64,000 nt of DNA from contig NZ_CP081844.1 in assembly GCF_019803445.1 (NCBI RefSeq), positions 1,624,501-1,688,500 of the forward strand, read 5' to 3'. Position 1 is the stretch's first letter, and each line of letters starts with the position of its first letter. Shown one piece after another: positions 42,806 to 51,551 of this stretch. Position numbers and translations under genes: made by a program. A model generated the notes under the pieces. That model was given only the letters and a program-made list of their open reading frames with translations. It searched no databases and was not told where the DNA came from. The DNA is from Caenibius sp. WL (GTDB lineage: Bacteria > Pseudomonadota > Alphaproteobacteria > Sphingomonadales > Sphingomonadaceae).

Positions 42806-44281
42806 ATGCAAGACACCGCCCCGCTGAAGCTGTTCAACAGCCTGACCCGTCAGCTCGAAACGTTCGAGCCCGTCCACCCCGGCGAGGCGCGCGTCTATTC
42901 CTGCGGGCCGACGGTCTATAACTATCCCCATATCGGGAATATGCGGGCCTATGTCTTTGCCGATCTGCTGGGCCGCACGCTGACATGGAACGGCTACAAG
43001 CTGACGCATGTCATCAACATCACCGATGTCGGCCACCTGACGGACGATGCCGACGCGGGCGAGGACAAGATGGAAAAGATGGCGGCGCAGAAGGCGCAGT
43101 CCATCTGGGATATCGCCCAGCATTATACGGAAGCCTATTGGGCCGATATCCGCGCGCTCAACATCCGCCAGCCGGCGGAATGGACGGTGGCGACCGACTA
43201 TGTCCCGCAGATGATCGAATTCGCTAGGTCGATCGCTGACAAGCACTGCTACGAACTCGACAGCGGGCTCTATTTCGATGTCGCCAGCGTGGCCGATTAT
43301 GGTCGGCTGGCCCGTGCCGCGTCCGACGATGAAGGCGAAGGACGGATCGAGAAAGTCGAAGGCAAGCGCCACGCGGCCGATTTCGCCATCTGGCGCAAGA
43401 CTCCGCCGGGCGAAACGCGGCAGATGGAATGGGATTCGCCCTGGGGCCGGGGCGCGCCGGGCTGGCATCTGGAATGCTCGGTCATGTCGGGCGCGGTGCT
43501 CGGCTTCCCGTTCGATATCCACACTGGCGGGATCGATCACCGCGAAATCCATCATCCGAACGAAATCGCGCAGAATCAGGCGTTCTGCTGCTCCGGCGGG
43601 CTGGATGTGCCCGCCAACAGCGGCGCAAGGCTGTGGATGCACAACAATTTTCTCGTCGAACGCAGCGGCAAGATGAGCAAGTCGAGCGGGGAATTCCTTC
43701 GCCTGCAATTGCTGATCGACAAGGGCTATCACCCGCTGGCCTACCGCATGATGTGCCTCCAGGCGCATTATCGCAGCGAACTGGAGTTTTCGTGGGAAGG
43801 GCTGGGCGCGGCGCTGACCCGGCTCAAACGCCTGCTCGCCGCCGCGCGCCCGCTGATCGACGACGTGCCCGAGGGAGCCACGCGTGCCGCCACCGCCGCA
43901 GTGGTGACTCATCCCAAGCTCACCCCGCTGCTCGAAAAATTCGACGCCGCGCTGGCGGACGATCTCAACACCGCCGTGGCGCTGACCGTGCTGGAAGAAG
44001 CGGTGGCGATGAAGAAAGTCGATGCCGCGCAGAAGGCGGCGCTGGTGGCCGCGATGATGAGCGTGCTGGGCATTGCCTTGCCCGCGCGGGAGGATTTGCG
44101 CATCCGGCCCAAGGCGGCGCAGATGGACGAAGCGGCCATCGAACAGGCGATGGAGCGGCGCAAGCTGGCCCGCGCGGACAAGGATTTCGCCCTGTCCGAC
44201 GCGATCCGCGATGAACTCGCGACAAAGGGCGTGGACGTGATGGATGGCGATCCGCTGGGATGGGAATGGAAGCTGGGGTGA
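42806..44281 (+). CDS. cysS: Cysteine--tRNA ligase
   Basis: 491 residues. A class I synthetase with zinc-binding Cys in VYSCGPTVYNYPHIGNMR (the HIGH element is HIGN), the specific WHLECSVMS stretch, HHPNEIAQ, and the KMSKS loop GKMSKSSGEF. The C-terminal helical part ends ELATKGVDVMDGD. It starts 60 bases after the transporter gene. Confidence 0.97.
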   Translation: MQDTAPLKLFNSLTRQLETFEPVHPGEARVYSCGPTVYNYPHIGNMRAYVFADLLGRTLTWNGYKLTHVINITDVGHLTDDADAGEDKMEKMAAQKAQSIWDIAQHYTEAYWADIRALNIRQPAEWTVATDYVPQMIEFARSIADKHCYELDSGLYFDVASVADYGRLARAASDDEGEGRIEKVEGKRHAADFAIWRKTPPGETRQMEWDSPWGRGAPGWHLECSVMSGAVLGFPFDIHTGGIDHREIHHPNEIAQNQAFCCSGGLDVPANSGARLWMHNNFLVERSGKMSKSSGEFLRLQLLIDKGYHPLAYRMMCLQAHYRSELEFSWEGLGAALTRLKRLLAAARPLIDDVPEGATRAATAAVVTHPKLTPLLEKFDAALADDLNTAVALTVLEEAVAMKKVDAAQKAALVAAMMSVLGIALPAREDLRIRPKAAQMDEAAIEQAMERRKLARADKDFALSDAIRDELATKGVDVMDGDPLGWEWKLG

Positions 44282-44292
44282 TCCACCAGCGC

Positions 44293-44358
44293 TCTTGCCG
44301 CGTGGGGCGGTGCGGGATTCTGTCACGACAGGACTCGCGCACGGCCAGCGCGGCAAGA
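44293..44358. repeat. Inverted repeat TCTTGCCGCG downstream of cysS
   Basis: Perfect 10-bp arms TCTTGCCGCG (44293-44302) and CGCGGCAAGA (44349-44358) with a 46-base loop that itself holds CTGTC-AC-GACAG. It starts 12 bases after the cysS stop. No T-run follows, so it is not a classic terminator. Confidence 0.5.
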
Positions 44359-44415
44359 ACGTCACGGGAAAATGAAGGGCATGGCGGTTTGGAATAAAGG
44401 CGGCATCTCTCCCTT

Positions 44416-44443
44416 CGTCATTCCCACCTGCGCGGGAATGACG
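44416..44443. repeat. Dispersed inverted repeat, CGTCATTCCC type
   Basis: Arms CGTCATTCCC (44416-44425) and GGGAATGACG (44434-44443) with an 8-base loop. It is the second, shorter copy of the element at 27413-27476. Confidence 0.65.
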
Positions 44444-44478
44444 ATTCAATTGAGGATCACGCTAACGTGACGCGTGGC

Positions 44479-44500
44479 CTTCGACATGCTCAGGCCGAAC
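44479..44500. repeat. Degenerate CTTCGACA-GCTCAGG repeat copy
   Basis: CTTCGACATGCTCAGGCCGAAC differs at two positions from the common repeat CTTCGACAGGCTCAGGACGAAC, whose core occurs twice, in opposite orientation, at 63064-63175. Confidence 0.55.
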
Positions 44501-44537
44501 GGGTTCGGAGGGGCCGCTTTGTTGGGGCTAGCGGACA

Positions 44538-44999
44538 TTATTGAGAATTCACCTCACCCCACTCCATTCCAGAATGTGGCGGGAACTGCTCAGCCATTCC
44601 CGGATTGTTTTTCACCTTGCGCAAGCGGACTTCCTGATATCGGAAGAAACCGTAATACGTGTCACCCCCAGCACCGCTAATCACATAGTTCGTGCCCGAC
44701 ACTAGTTCGTTTGCCGGCACGGTGGTTCGCCACCCATCCGGCTCACTTCCAAAACGTAGAGGAAAAAGTTCGCACGGGTGGGTCAATTCATCGGTTTCGA
44801 TCTGCCAAACGAGCTGACCATCATCAGACCGAACAGAAAATTCGGTTGGGCAAAAGCCGGTGCGTCCGAAATACCAATCGTCCGAAGCCCCTTCGAAGTA
44901 GGGCCCGCCGTCCTTAAACACTGCCTTGAGCGGGTAATCGGCGCTACAGCCTGCCAAGAGTATGCTGGCCAAGATCGCATTGAGAATATAGCGACGCAT
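44538..44999 (-). CDS. Hypothetical lipoprotein, AT-richer than its surroundings
   Basis: 153 residues. A lipoprotein signal MRRYILNAILASILLAGC, then a 135-residue mature domain rich in aromatic residues (YFEGASDDWYFGRTGF, GGDTYYGFFRYQEVRL) that I do not recognise. Codons are visibly less GC-biased than in every neighbour, and repeats lie just beyond its 3' end. This suggests recent transfer. It is isolated, with no operon partner. Confidence 0.65.
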   Translation of the reverse strand: MRRYILNAILASILLAGCSADYPLKAVFKDGGPYFEGASDDWYFGRTGFCPTEFSVRSDDGQLVWQIETDELTHPCELFPLRFGSEPDGWRTTVPANELVSGTNYVISGAGGDTYYGFFRYQEVRLRKVKNNPGMAEQFPPHSGMEWGEVNSQ

Positions 45000-45177
45000 T
45001 CACGCAAATTGCCTGAATGCATTGCTTGTGACAATGTCCGCAATGTTGGCGTATCCGGACAGCCCTCTCCCTCTCGCGGAAGCCCACCCTCTTCCCATTT
45101 GACGCAGCGGTGCGCACGCGGGACAAGGGGTGATCCGCGCCCATAGCGGCGCGCAAACAAAACAACATGGAGCCAGG

Positions 45178-46122
45178 ATGACTGTTGCCGTTCTCCCCGG
45201 ATCGATGAAGCCCCTGCTGGCGCCGCATTTGCCCGATTGGCTCGATGCGCGCTTCTTTGACGATGCCGACGAATTGCTCGCGCTCGCGCCGGAGGCGGAG
45301 ATTGGCTGGCTCGATTATTACGTCAACGGTTCCACCGCCACGATCGAGGCAGTGAAGCGGGCGGAAAAGCTGCGCTGGCTGGTGACGATCGGGGCCGGGG
45401 TGGATTACCTGCCGCTCGACGTGCTGCTCGCCCGCGGGGTGATGATTACCAACGGCACGGGCCTTAGCGCCGCGCCCATTGCCGAATATGTCCTGATGGC
45501 GATGCTCGCTTTCACCAAGGATTACCGCGCGGTGATGCGGATGCAGGACCGGCGTGAATGGCTGAACGATTCGCCGGGCAAGCGGCAACTGGCGGGCAGC
45601 CGGGCGCTGGTAATCGGCTATGGCGCCATCGGCCGCGAAGTGGCGCGGCGGCTGCGTGCGTTCGATGTGGAGGTGCAGGCGGTGACGCGTTCGGGCGGGA
45701 AAGGGCTGCTGCACCCGGACGAATGGCGCGCGCACCTAGGCCGGTTCGACTGGGTGATCCTGTCCGCCCCGGCCACGGCGGATACGCGGCATATGATCGG
45801 CACGGCGGAACTGGCGGCGATGAAAGCCGATGCGGTGCTGGTCAATGTCGCGCGCGGCACGCTGGTCGACCAGCAGGCGCTGACCGAAGCGCTCGCCGCC
45901 ATGCGGATCGGCGGGGCGATTCTGGATGTGACCGACCCCGAACCGTTGCCCGCGACCGATCCCCTGTGGGAACTCGACAATGTCCACATCACCATGCATC
46001 TCAGCGGGCGTTCGCAGGATACCGTTTATGCGCGTGCGGCGGAGCGGCTGCTGGCCAATCTGGAAGCGTACCGCGCCGGCGATCCGCCCCAGCCGCTCTA
46101 TGATCGGGTGAGGGGGTACTAA
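45178..46122 (+). CDS. D-isomer specific 2-hydroxyacid dehydrogenase
   Basis: 314 residues. The NAD-binding domain has RALVIGYGAIGREVARRLRA, VILSAPATADTRHMIG, and the catalytic Arg in VNVARGTLVD. The usual catalytic His is seen in HITMHLSGRSQD. GGAGCCAGG lies directly before the ATG at 45178. Members reduce 2-oxoacids or oxidise 2-hydroxyacids; the exact substrate is not evident. It stands alone in an accessory-looking stretch. Confidence 0.88.
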   Translation: MTVAVLPGSMKPLLAPHLPDWLDARFFDDADELLALAPEAEIGWLDYYVNGSTATIEAVKRAEKLRWLVTIGAGVDYLPLDVLLARGVMITNGTGLSAAPIAEYVLMAMLAFTKDYRAVMRMQDRREWLNDSPGKRQLAGSRALVIGYGAIGREVARRLRAFDVEVQAVTRSGGKGLLHPDEWRAHLGRFDWVILSAPATADTRHMIGTAELAAMKADAVLVNVARGTLVDQQALTEALAAMRIGGAILDVTDPEPLPATDPLWELDNVHITMHLSGRSQDTVYARAAERLLANLEAYRAGDPPQPLYDRVRGY

Positions 46123-46183
46123 GCGCGCCGCGGGCTGAACATCCCGCCGTCACAGGACGAAGCAATCCTGGGCGGGCCCCCCA

Positions 46184-46540
46184 TCAGCATTCCTCCACCA
46201 GCAGGATTTCCACCCGCACGGTCATATGCGGATCGGGGCTCAGCCGATGATCGACCGCGACCACCTGCGCGTCCGCCACCAGATGGCGGGGCAGGGTGAA
46301 TTCATGGTCGGGCAGCGCATCGATCAGCCGCTCCCCCGCCGCTACCGCATCCAGCCCGGCGAATTGCAGGGTGAGCCGGTGGCGGGTTCCGGCGAAAGTG
46401 ACGCTGGCCCACGGCGTTTCGCTGTGGATCGGAATATCCGCTGTCCCTTCGGCCAGATGGAGCAAGGCGGCGCGCAGCCGTTCGGCAACGGTTCGGCGGG
46501 GGCTGCGGAGCGGACGGGGAATCATCGGTTCAACGGACAT
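46184..46540 (-). CDS. Hypothetical protein of sphingomonad type
   Basis: 118 residues with no signal peptide or membrane helix. A basic N-terminus (RPLRSPRRTVAERLRAALLHL) precedes a beta-rich domain (ASVTFAGTRHRLTLQFAG; DAQVVAVDHRLSPD; MTVRVEILLVEEC). I recognise no family. It overlaps the HTH-like gene 46530-46742 by 11 bp, so the two are probably translated together and controlled by the S24 operator region. Confidence 0.6.
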   Translation of the reverse strand: MSVEPMIPRPLRSPRRTVAERLRAALLHLAEGTADIPIHSETPWASVTFAGTRHRLTLQFAGLDAVAAGERLIDALPDHEFTLPRHLVADAQVVAVDHRLSPDPHMTVRVEILLVEEC

Positions 46541-46742
46541 TGGCAGGCTCTCCGGCAGAGTTGGTATCGTATATGTTCATGAAATGTTCCACCCGTTTTT
46601 CCGTGCGAGTGCGGGGGGTGCGGCCGTTGCGCAGATCGAGCACGAAACGCGGGTCCCGCGCCGCCAGCCGCCCGAATTTGGTGGCGGGCATGCCGGTACG
46701 GCGGAGGAATTTCTCGATTTTGCGGATCAGCATCTCTCTCAC
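46530..46742 (-). CDS. Small HTH-like basic protein
   Basis: 70 residues, strongly basic. The core IRKIEKFLRRTGMPATKFGR and DPRFVLDLRNGRTPRTRTEKRV looks like a short lambda-repressor-type helix-turn-helix. AGGGG is just upstream of the ATG at 46742. It starts at the divergent promoter shared with the S24 regulator and overlaps the following unknown gene. It could be a Cro-like counterpart to the S24 repressor, which is inference. Confidence 0.6.
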   Translation of the reverse strand: MREMLIRKIEKFLRRTGMPATKFGRLAARDPRFVLDLRNGRTPRTRTEKRVEHFMNIYDTNSAGEPANVR

Positions 46743-46774
46743 CCCTGAAAAACGATTCGCGGCAGGAGGATTCG

Positions 46775-46821
46775 TCCTACGTGAAATCCTACTTGTCTAG
46801 GAAAAATCCTACGTGTAGGAT
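46775..46821. promoter_or_regulatory. Operator cluster and promoter of the S24 regulator
   Basis: TCCTA occurs at 46775, 46787 and 46807. Two occurrences are palindromes: TCCTA-N6-TAGGA (46787-46802) and ATCCTAC-GT-GTAGGAT (46806-46821, 7-bp arms). A promoter TTGTCT-N17-TAGGAT fits the S24 gene, with its -35 (46793-46798) in the first palindrome and its -10 (46816-46821) in the second. A bound repressor would therefore cover both boxes. The divergent small genes start about 32 bases from the first TCCTA. Confidence 0.7.
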
Positions 46822-46851
46822 AAATTTACCACGAATGCCGGGGATTGCCTT

Positions 46852-47496
46852 ATGGCCGATGCACGAATGCGCCTGCTCGAACTGTCCGAAAGGCAAGGGG
46901 TCAGCTTGGCCGCGCTGTCACAAATGATAGGGCGTAACCCATCGTATTTGCAGCAATATATCCGAAAGGGTAGCCCGCGCAAGCTGGATGAAGCGGACCG
47001 GGCGCAACTGGCCGGTTTCTTCGGTGTGGCCGAATCGGAATTGGGCGCGGTGGAGGAAATATCCCATGCCTTGTCCGCGAATCGGCACAGGCGAGACTGG
47101 GTGGCGGTCCCCCGCCTGGCCTTGGGGGCTTCGGCCGGGCCCGGCGCGCTGGCGGGGGAGGAAGAGCCGTTCGACAGTTTCGGTTTTTCAGACCGCTGGC
47201 TGCGTGAACACGGGCTTGATCAGGCGAATCTCTCGCTCATTTCGGTGGTCGGCGATTCGATGGAACCGCTTCTGCGCGACGGGGATGAGATTCTCGTCGA
47301 TCATGGCTGGCGGCCGTTGCGCGATGGGGTCCATGTCGTGCGGCTGGGCGATGCCTTGCATGTCAAGCGGGTGCAGCAGGGGCAGGCGGGCGAAATCCGG
47401 CTGATCAGTGTGAACGAAGCCTATCCCCCGATCGATGCCGCGCTGGCCGATATCGAAGTGATAGGGCGTGTCGTCTGGAAGGGGGGGCGGTTGTAA
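46852..47496 (+). CDS. HTH / S24 peptidase-type transcriptional repressor
   Basis: 214 residues. An XRE-like N-terminal DNA-binding part (LSERQGVSLAALSQMIGRNP; YLQQYIRKGSPRKL) and a C-terminal LexA/CI-type self-cleaving domain with Ser136 in VVGDSMEPLL and Lys172 in DALHVKRVQ. Ala-Gly pairs near 95-102 (GASAGPGALAG) are candidate cleavage sites. Such proteins repress until RecA-like stimulation makes them cut themselves. No phage genes are beside it, so it is a chromosomal family member. It probably binds the palindromes directly upstream. Confidence 0.85.
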   Translation: MADARMRLLELSERQGVSLAALSQMIGRNPSYLQQYIRKGSPRKLDEADRAQLAGFFGVAESELGAVEEISHALSANRHRRDWVAVPRLALGASAGPGALAGEEEPFDSFGFSDRWLREHGLDQANLSLISVVGDSMEPLLRDGDEILVDHGWRPLRDGVHVVRLGDALHVKRVQQGQAGEIRLISVNEAYPPIDAALADIEVIGRVVWKGGRL

Positions 47497-47570
47497 CCGC
47501 TTTGCAGGGTGCTTGCAGCGCCGGTCCGCATGGGCTTGCATTCGGCGGTGCGCGCGGCCACATCCCGGCC

Positions 47571-48242
47571 ATGTCCGAAAAACCCACGCCTCCGATGCGC
47601 GCCGCGATTATTCCGGTCACTCCGCTGCAGCAGAACTGTTCGCTGATCTGGTGCACCAAAACGATGAAGGGCGCGCTGATCGACCCCGGCGGCGATCTCG
47701 ACCGGCTGAAGGCCGGGGTGGAAAAAGCCGGTGTCACGCTGGAAAAGCTGCTGGTGACGCATGGCCACCTCGACCATTGCGGGCAGACCGGCATTCTCGC
47801 CCGTGAACTCGGCCTGCCGATCGAAGGGCCGCATGAGGCGGATCGGTTCTGGATCGCGCGGCTCGGCGATGATGGCGCGCAATACGGTATGCACGGTGAA
47901 GTGTTCGAACCCAACCGCTGGTTGCAGGACGGCGACACGGTTACGGTGGGCGAACTGGAACTGGATGTGATCCATTGCCCCGGCCATACGCCCGGCCATG
48001 TGGTGTTCTATCACGCCCCTTCGCAATTCGCGGTGGTGGGCGACGTGCTGTTTCAAGGCTCCATCGGGCGCACCGATTTTCCCATGGGCAACCATCAGGA
48101 CCTGATCGATTCGATTACCCGGAAGCTGTGGCCGCTGGGCAGCGACGTGACGTTTATCCCCGGTCATGGCGGGGTCAGCACTTTCGGGCAGGAACGGCGG
48201 ACGAATCCCTTCGTCGCCGATTCCGTGGTTGAGCGCGCCTGA
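47571..48242 (+). CDS. MBL-fold metallo-hydrolase (glyoxalase II-like)
   Basis: 223 residues from the ATG at 47571 (47595 is an alternative). Metal ligands appear in LVTHGHLDHCGQTG (HxHxDH), IHCPGHTPGHVVFY and VVGDVLFQGSIGRTDFP, and FIPGHGG closes the set. The short length and NCSLIWC start resemble the YcbL subgroup of glyoxalase II-type enzymes. Substrate unknown. It follows the S24 gene by 74 bases. Confidence 0.88.
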   Translation: MSEKPTPPMRAAIIPVTPLQQNCSLIWCTKTMKGALIDPGGDLDRLKAGVEKAGVTLEKLLVTHGHLDHCGQTGILARELGLPIEGPHEADRFWIARLGDDGAQYGMHGEVFEPNRWLQDGDTVTVGELELDVIHCPGHTPGHVVFYHAPSQFAVVGDVLFQGSIGRTDFPMGNHQDLIDSITRKLWPLGSDVTFIPGHGGVSTFGQERRTNPFVADSVVERA

Positions 48243-48270
48243 GGCGCGCCCAGCACAGCGGACGAGCCGG

Positions 48271-48663
48271 TTACAGCTTTCCGAGGGAAACCAGCACGGC
48301 GACGACGGCAAGGCCGATCAGGGTAAGCGCGGTCACGATAATGGCGCCTGCACGGAAGGGGTTGCCGCCTTCCCGGTCCATGCCGATCGGGTGGGCCACA
48401 CGGGCCAGCAGATAGACCGCTGCCACGTAAGGCAGCCAGTTTCCGCCCTTTCCGGCCAGTTCGATGGCGCCGATCAGGATCAGCACCAGCGGCGTATTCT
48501 CGATGAAATTCGCATGGGCCCGCATGCGCCGCGCCAGCAGCGGATTGCCGCCGTCGCCGTGCACGATCTTGGCGGATACGCGCACCTGTCCGCACCGGAC
48601 GATAAGCCAGATATTGATGATGGCGGCGGCTGCGGCGGCACTCAGGGTCGTTGTCAGTATCAT
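48271..48663 (-). CDS. MAPEG family membrane protein
   Basis: 130 residues with four hydrophobic helices. GGGAGGGG is before the ATG at 48663. The core AKIVHGDGGNPLLARRMRAHANFIENTPLVLILIG is the bacterial MAPEG signature (RxxRAHxNFxExxPL). It may be a glutathione-linked membrane enzyme but the activity is unproven. It converges with the MBL gene and diverges from rpmF. Confidence 0.88.
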   Translation of the reverse strand: MILTTTLSAAAAAAIINIWLIVRCGQVRVSAKIVHGDGGNPLLARRMRAHANFIENTPLVLILIGAIELAGKGGNWLPYVAAVYLLARVAHPIGMDREGGNPFRAGAIIVTALTLIGLAVVAVLVSLGKL

Positions 48664-48712
48664 GTTTGCCCCTCCCTTTCGTGAATGGGTGTTAGCAAGC
48701 GAGAGGCGGTGC

Positions 48713-48740
48713 TTGCAACATGGGCAAAATTCGCTATAGG
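48713..48740 (+). promoter_or_regulatory. Candidate promoter for rpmF-plsX-fabH
   Basis: TTGCAA (48713-48718), a 16-base spacer and TATAGG (48735-48740). It leaves a leader of roughly 110 bases before rpmF. No riboswitch-like fold was recognised in the leader. Confidence 0.4.
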
Positions 48741-48856
48741 CCGCGCCTTCGCCGCCTGATGGACCGATGCGCAGCGCCAGCCCCTTGGGCTTGTGCGGTT
48801 TCGGCTCATCGCCTAGGGCGTCCATATAGTTTGATTTTGCAGGAACAGGTGCCGCA

Positions 48857-49036
48857 ATGGCTGTCCCCAAGAGAAAAGTTTCGCCTCATCGCCGGGGCAA
48901 CCGCCGCGCTCATGATGCTCTCAAGGTCGAAGCATTCCACGAATGCTCCAACTGCGGCGAACTGAAGCGCCCGCACAATCTGTGCTCGCACTGTGGCCAT
49001 TACAACGGCCGCGAAGTCGTTGCGGTGGGCCTCTAA
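48857..49036 (+). CDS. rpmF: 50S ribosomal protein L32
   Basis: 59 residues. The N-terminus [22 protein letters not shown] is characteristic, followed by a zinc ribbon of two CxxC pairs ([18 protein letters not shown]) and YNGREVV. It has the zinc-binding form with all four Cys. It starts the conserved alphaproteobacterial run rpmF-plsX-fabH-ihfA-merR, 25 bases before plsX. Confidence 0.95.
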   Translation: MAVPKRKVSPHRRGNRRAHDALKVEAFHECSNCGELKRPHNLCSHCGHYNGREVVAVGL

Positions 49037-49061
49037 GCCTCTCTAGCTGGAGAACGCCGCC

Positions 49062-50138
49062 ATGAGTTTGCCGCGTATCGCCGTCGATGCGATGGGCGGT
49101 GATGAGGGCGTGCGTGTGATGGTTGAAGGCGCCGCGCTCGCGCGGCGCCGCCATGACCGGTTCAAATTCCTGCTGGTGGGGGACGAGACGCGAATCAAGC
49201 GCGCGCTCGACAACCATCCCAACATGCATGCCGCCTCCGAAATCCTCCATGCCGAGGATGTCGTGTCGGGCGAGGAAAAGCCGACCCAGGCCCTGCGCCG
49301 CGCCAGGACCACATCGATGGGAATGGCCGTCAATGCGGTGAAGCAGGGCGATGCGGGGGCAGCGGTCAGCGCCGGCAACACCGGCGCGCTGATGGCCATA
49401 TCCAAGCTGGCGTTGCGCACGATGCCGGGGATTGATCGCCCGGCGCTTGCCGCGCGCTTGCCGACATTGGGCGAACATGACGTGATCATGCTCGATCTCG
49501 GCGCCAACACCGAGTGCGATGCGCGCAATCTCGTGCAGTTCGCGGTGATGGGTGCGGCCTATTCGCGCATTATCACCGGGCTGGACGCGCCGCGTGTACG
49601 CCTGCTCAATATCGGCACAGAAGAAATCAAGGGCACCGACGACCTGCAACAGGCTTCGGCCCATTTGCGCGCGGCCACCGGGCTTTCGCTGCATTTCGAA
49701 GGCTTCGTCGAAGCCGACAAGATCACGCATGGCGATGTTCAGGTCGTGGTGACGGACGGATTTTCCGGCAACATCGCGCTGAAAGCGATTGAAGGCGCGG
49801 CGCGTTTCGTGGGCGATCTGCTCAAACGCAGCTTCCGCAGTTCGCTGCGGTCGAAATTCGGCTTCCTGATCTCGCGCCCGGCGACAGAGTTGATTCGCCA
49901 TCATCTCGATCCCAACAACCACAATGGCGCCGTGTTCCTCGGCCTCAACGGCATCGTGGTGAAAAGCCACGGCAGCGCCAACGCCGCGGGTGTGGCCAAT
50001 GCCGTGGCGGTGACTGCGCGCATGCTGGAAGAGAATCTTACCGAACGGATCGCGGCGGACCTTGCCGAGCTTGCTGCGCGAACCGTAAACGGGAATGTCG
50101 GCAATGGCGCCGATGGACAGGGAGATCCCGTAAAGTGA
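49062..50138 (+). CDS. plsX: Phosphate acyltransferase PlsX
   Basis: 358 residues. It makes acyl-phosphate from acyl-ACP for phospholipid synthesis, at the membrane surface. Conserved stretches are [56 protein letters not shown] and [20 protein letters not shown]. Its TGA overlaps the fabH GTG by three bases. Confidence 0.97.
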   Translation: MSLPRIAVDAMGGDEGVRVMVEGAALARRRHDRFKFLLVGDETRIKRALDNHPNMHAASEILHAEDVVSGEEKPTQALRRARTTSMGMAVNAVKQGDAGAAVSAGNTGALMAISKLALRTMPGIDRPALAARLPTLGEHDVIMLDLGANTECDARNLVQFAVMGAAYSRIITGLDAPRVRLLNIGTEEIKGTDDLQQASAHLRAATGLSLHFEGFVEADKITHGDVQVVVTDGFSGNIALKAIEGAARFVGDLLKRSFRSSLRSKFGFLISRPATELIRHHLDPNNHNGAVFLGLNGIVVKSHGSANAAGVANAVAVTARMLEENLTERIAADLAELAARTVNGNVGNGADGQGDPVK

Positions 50139-51100
50139 TCCGTTCGATCGTTCGTGGAAGCGGTTCGGCTTTGCCGAAGCGCGTTGTGACCAATGCTGAA
50201 CTGGCGGCGCAGGTCGATACCAGCGACGAATGGATCGTCGAACGCACGGGCATTCGTCAGCGCTATATCGCGGACGACAGCGAAACCACCTCCAGCCTGG
50301 CTATCGATGCCGCGCGCAAGGCGCTGGAAATGGCGCAGATGGATGCGAAGTCGATCGATCTGATCGTGCTCGCCACCGCAACGCCGGACCAGACGTTCCC
50401 TTCGACCGCATCACGTGTCCAGGCGGCGCTCGGTTGCCAGGGTGGGGCGGCATTTGATGTGGCGGCGGTCTGCTCGGGCTTCCTCTATGCGCTGGGTGTC
50501 GCCGATTCGATGCTGCGCACCGGGATGGCCAGGCGCGCGCTGGTGATCGGGGCGGAAACGTTCAGCCGCATTCTCGACTGGGAAGATCGCACCACCTGCG
50601 TGCTGTTCGGCGATGGCGCCGGGGCGATGGTGCTGGAAGCGGCTGATGTCGCGGAAGAAGGGCCGGGAATCCTTGCCAGCCGGCTGCACGCCGATGGGGA
50701 TCATAACGAGTTGCTTTATGTCGATGGTGGCCCGTCGACGACCGGGACGGTGGGCAAATTGCGGATGAAGGGGCGCGAAGTGTTCCGCCATGCCGTGGTC
50801 AACCTCGCCGAAGTGCTGGAAGAAGTGCTGCAGGAAGTCGGTGTCGGCGCGGCGGAACTGGATTGGGTGGTTCCGCATCAGGCCAATGCGCGGATTCTCG
50901 ATGCGACCGCGCGCAAGCTCGGCCTTCCGGCGGAAAAAGTCATCAAGACCGTGGAGAAGCACGCCAACACTTCCGCCGCTTCGGTGCCGCTGGCTTATGA
51001 CGAGGCCGTGCGCGATGGCCGAATCAAGCCCGGCGACCTTGTCATGCTGGAGGCGATGGGTGGCGGATTTACGTGGGGCGCCAGCCTGTTGCGGGTGTGA
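50135..51100 (+). CDS. fabH: Beta-ketoacyl-ACP synthase III
   Basis: 321 residues from GTG 50135, which overlaps the plsX stop. It starts fatty-acid chains by condensing acetyl-CoA with malonyl-ACP. The triad is visible: Cys113 in [13 protein letters not shown], His in [11 protein letters not shown] and Asn in [13 protein letters not shown]. Translation is probably coupled to plsX. Confidence 0.97.
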   Translation: MIRSIVRGSGSALPKRVVTNAELAAQVDTSDEWIVERTGIRQRYIADDSETTSSLAIDAARKALEMAQMDAKSIDLIVLATATPDQTFPSTASRVQAALGCQGGAAFDVAAVCSGFLYALGVADSMLRTGMARRALVIGAETFSRILDWEDRTTCVLFGDGAGAMVLEAADVAEEGPGILASRLHADGDHNELLYVDGGPSTTGTVGKLRMKGREVFRHAVVNLAEVLEEVLQEVGVGAAELDWVVPHQANARILDATARKLGLPAEKVIKTVEKHANTSAASVPLAYDEAVRDGRIKPGDLVMLEAMGGGFTWGASLLRV

Positions 51101-51254
51101 ACCGTCGTAATTCGCAGGCGATAGATGGGGAATTCGTGGCGCATATCTGCGCATTCATCGAATATTCGATCGTTAGCCATTGATAATTGGTGTGAAACGG
51201 GTACTCTCCGCGCGCGGTATAACCCCATAACTGCTTTAAAGAAGGTATGGCCAT

Positions 51255-51551
51255 ATGATGCGTTCGGTGGGCACTCTCACCCGCGCTGACTTGGCAGAGG
51301 CGATCAATCGTAAGGTCGGCCTGTCTCGCGCGGAATCGCTGGCTCTTGTTGAATCCATTCTCGACCGAATGAGTGACGCCATGTCCAATGGCGAAAATGT
51401 CAAGATTTCCGGTTTCGGCACATTCACCTTGCGTGACAAGAACGAACGGATCGGGCGCAACCCCAAGACCGGCGTCGAAGTTCCCATCACACCGCGCCGG
51501 GTGCTGACTTTCCGCGCCAGCCAGATCCTGAAAGACCGGATTCTGGGATAA
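51255..51551 (+). CDS. ihfA: Integration host factor subunit alpha
   Basis: 98 residues. A DNA-bending HU/IHF protein. The DNA-contact arm is [23 protein letters not shown], and [17 protein letters not shown] is the usual signature. An alternative start is the second Met (51258). It acts with IHF-beta, coded elsewhere. It shares one base with the next gene (TAATG), so translation is probably coupled. Confidence 0.95.
   Translation: MMRSVGTLTRADLAEAINRKVGLSRAESLALVESILDRMSDAMSNGENVKISGFGTFTLRDKNERIGRNPKTGVEVPITPRRVLTFRASQILKDRILG

Noticed and set aside
51180-51223. TTGATA and TATAAC ahead of ihfA as a promoter
   Set aside because: The 32-base spacing is far too long for one sigma-70 promoter.
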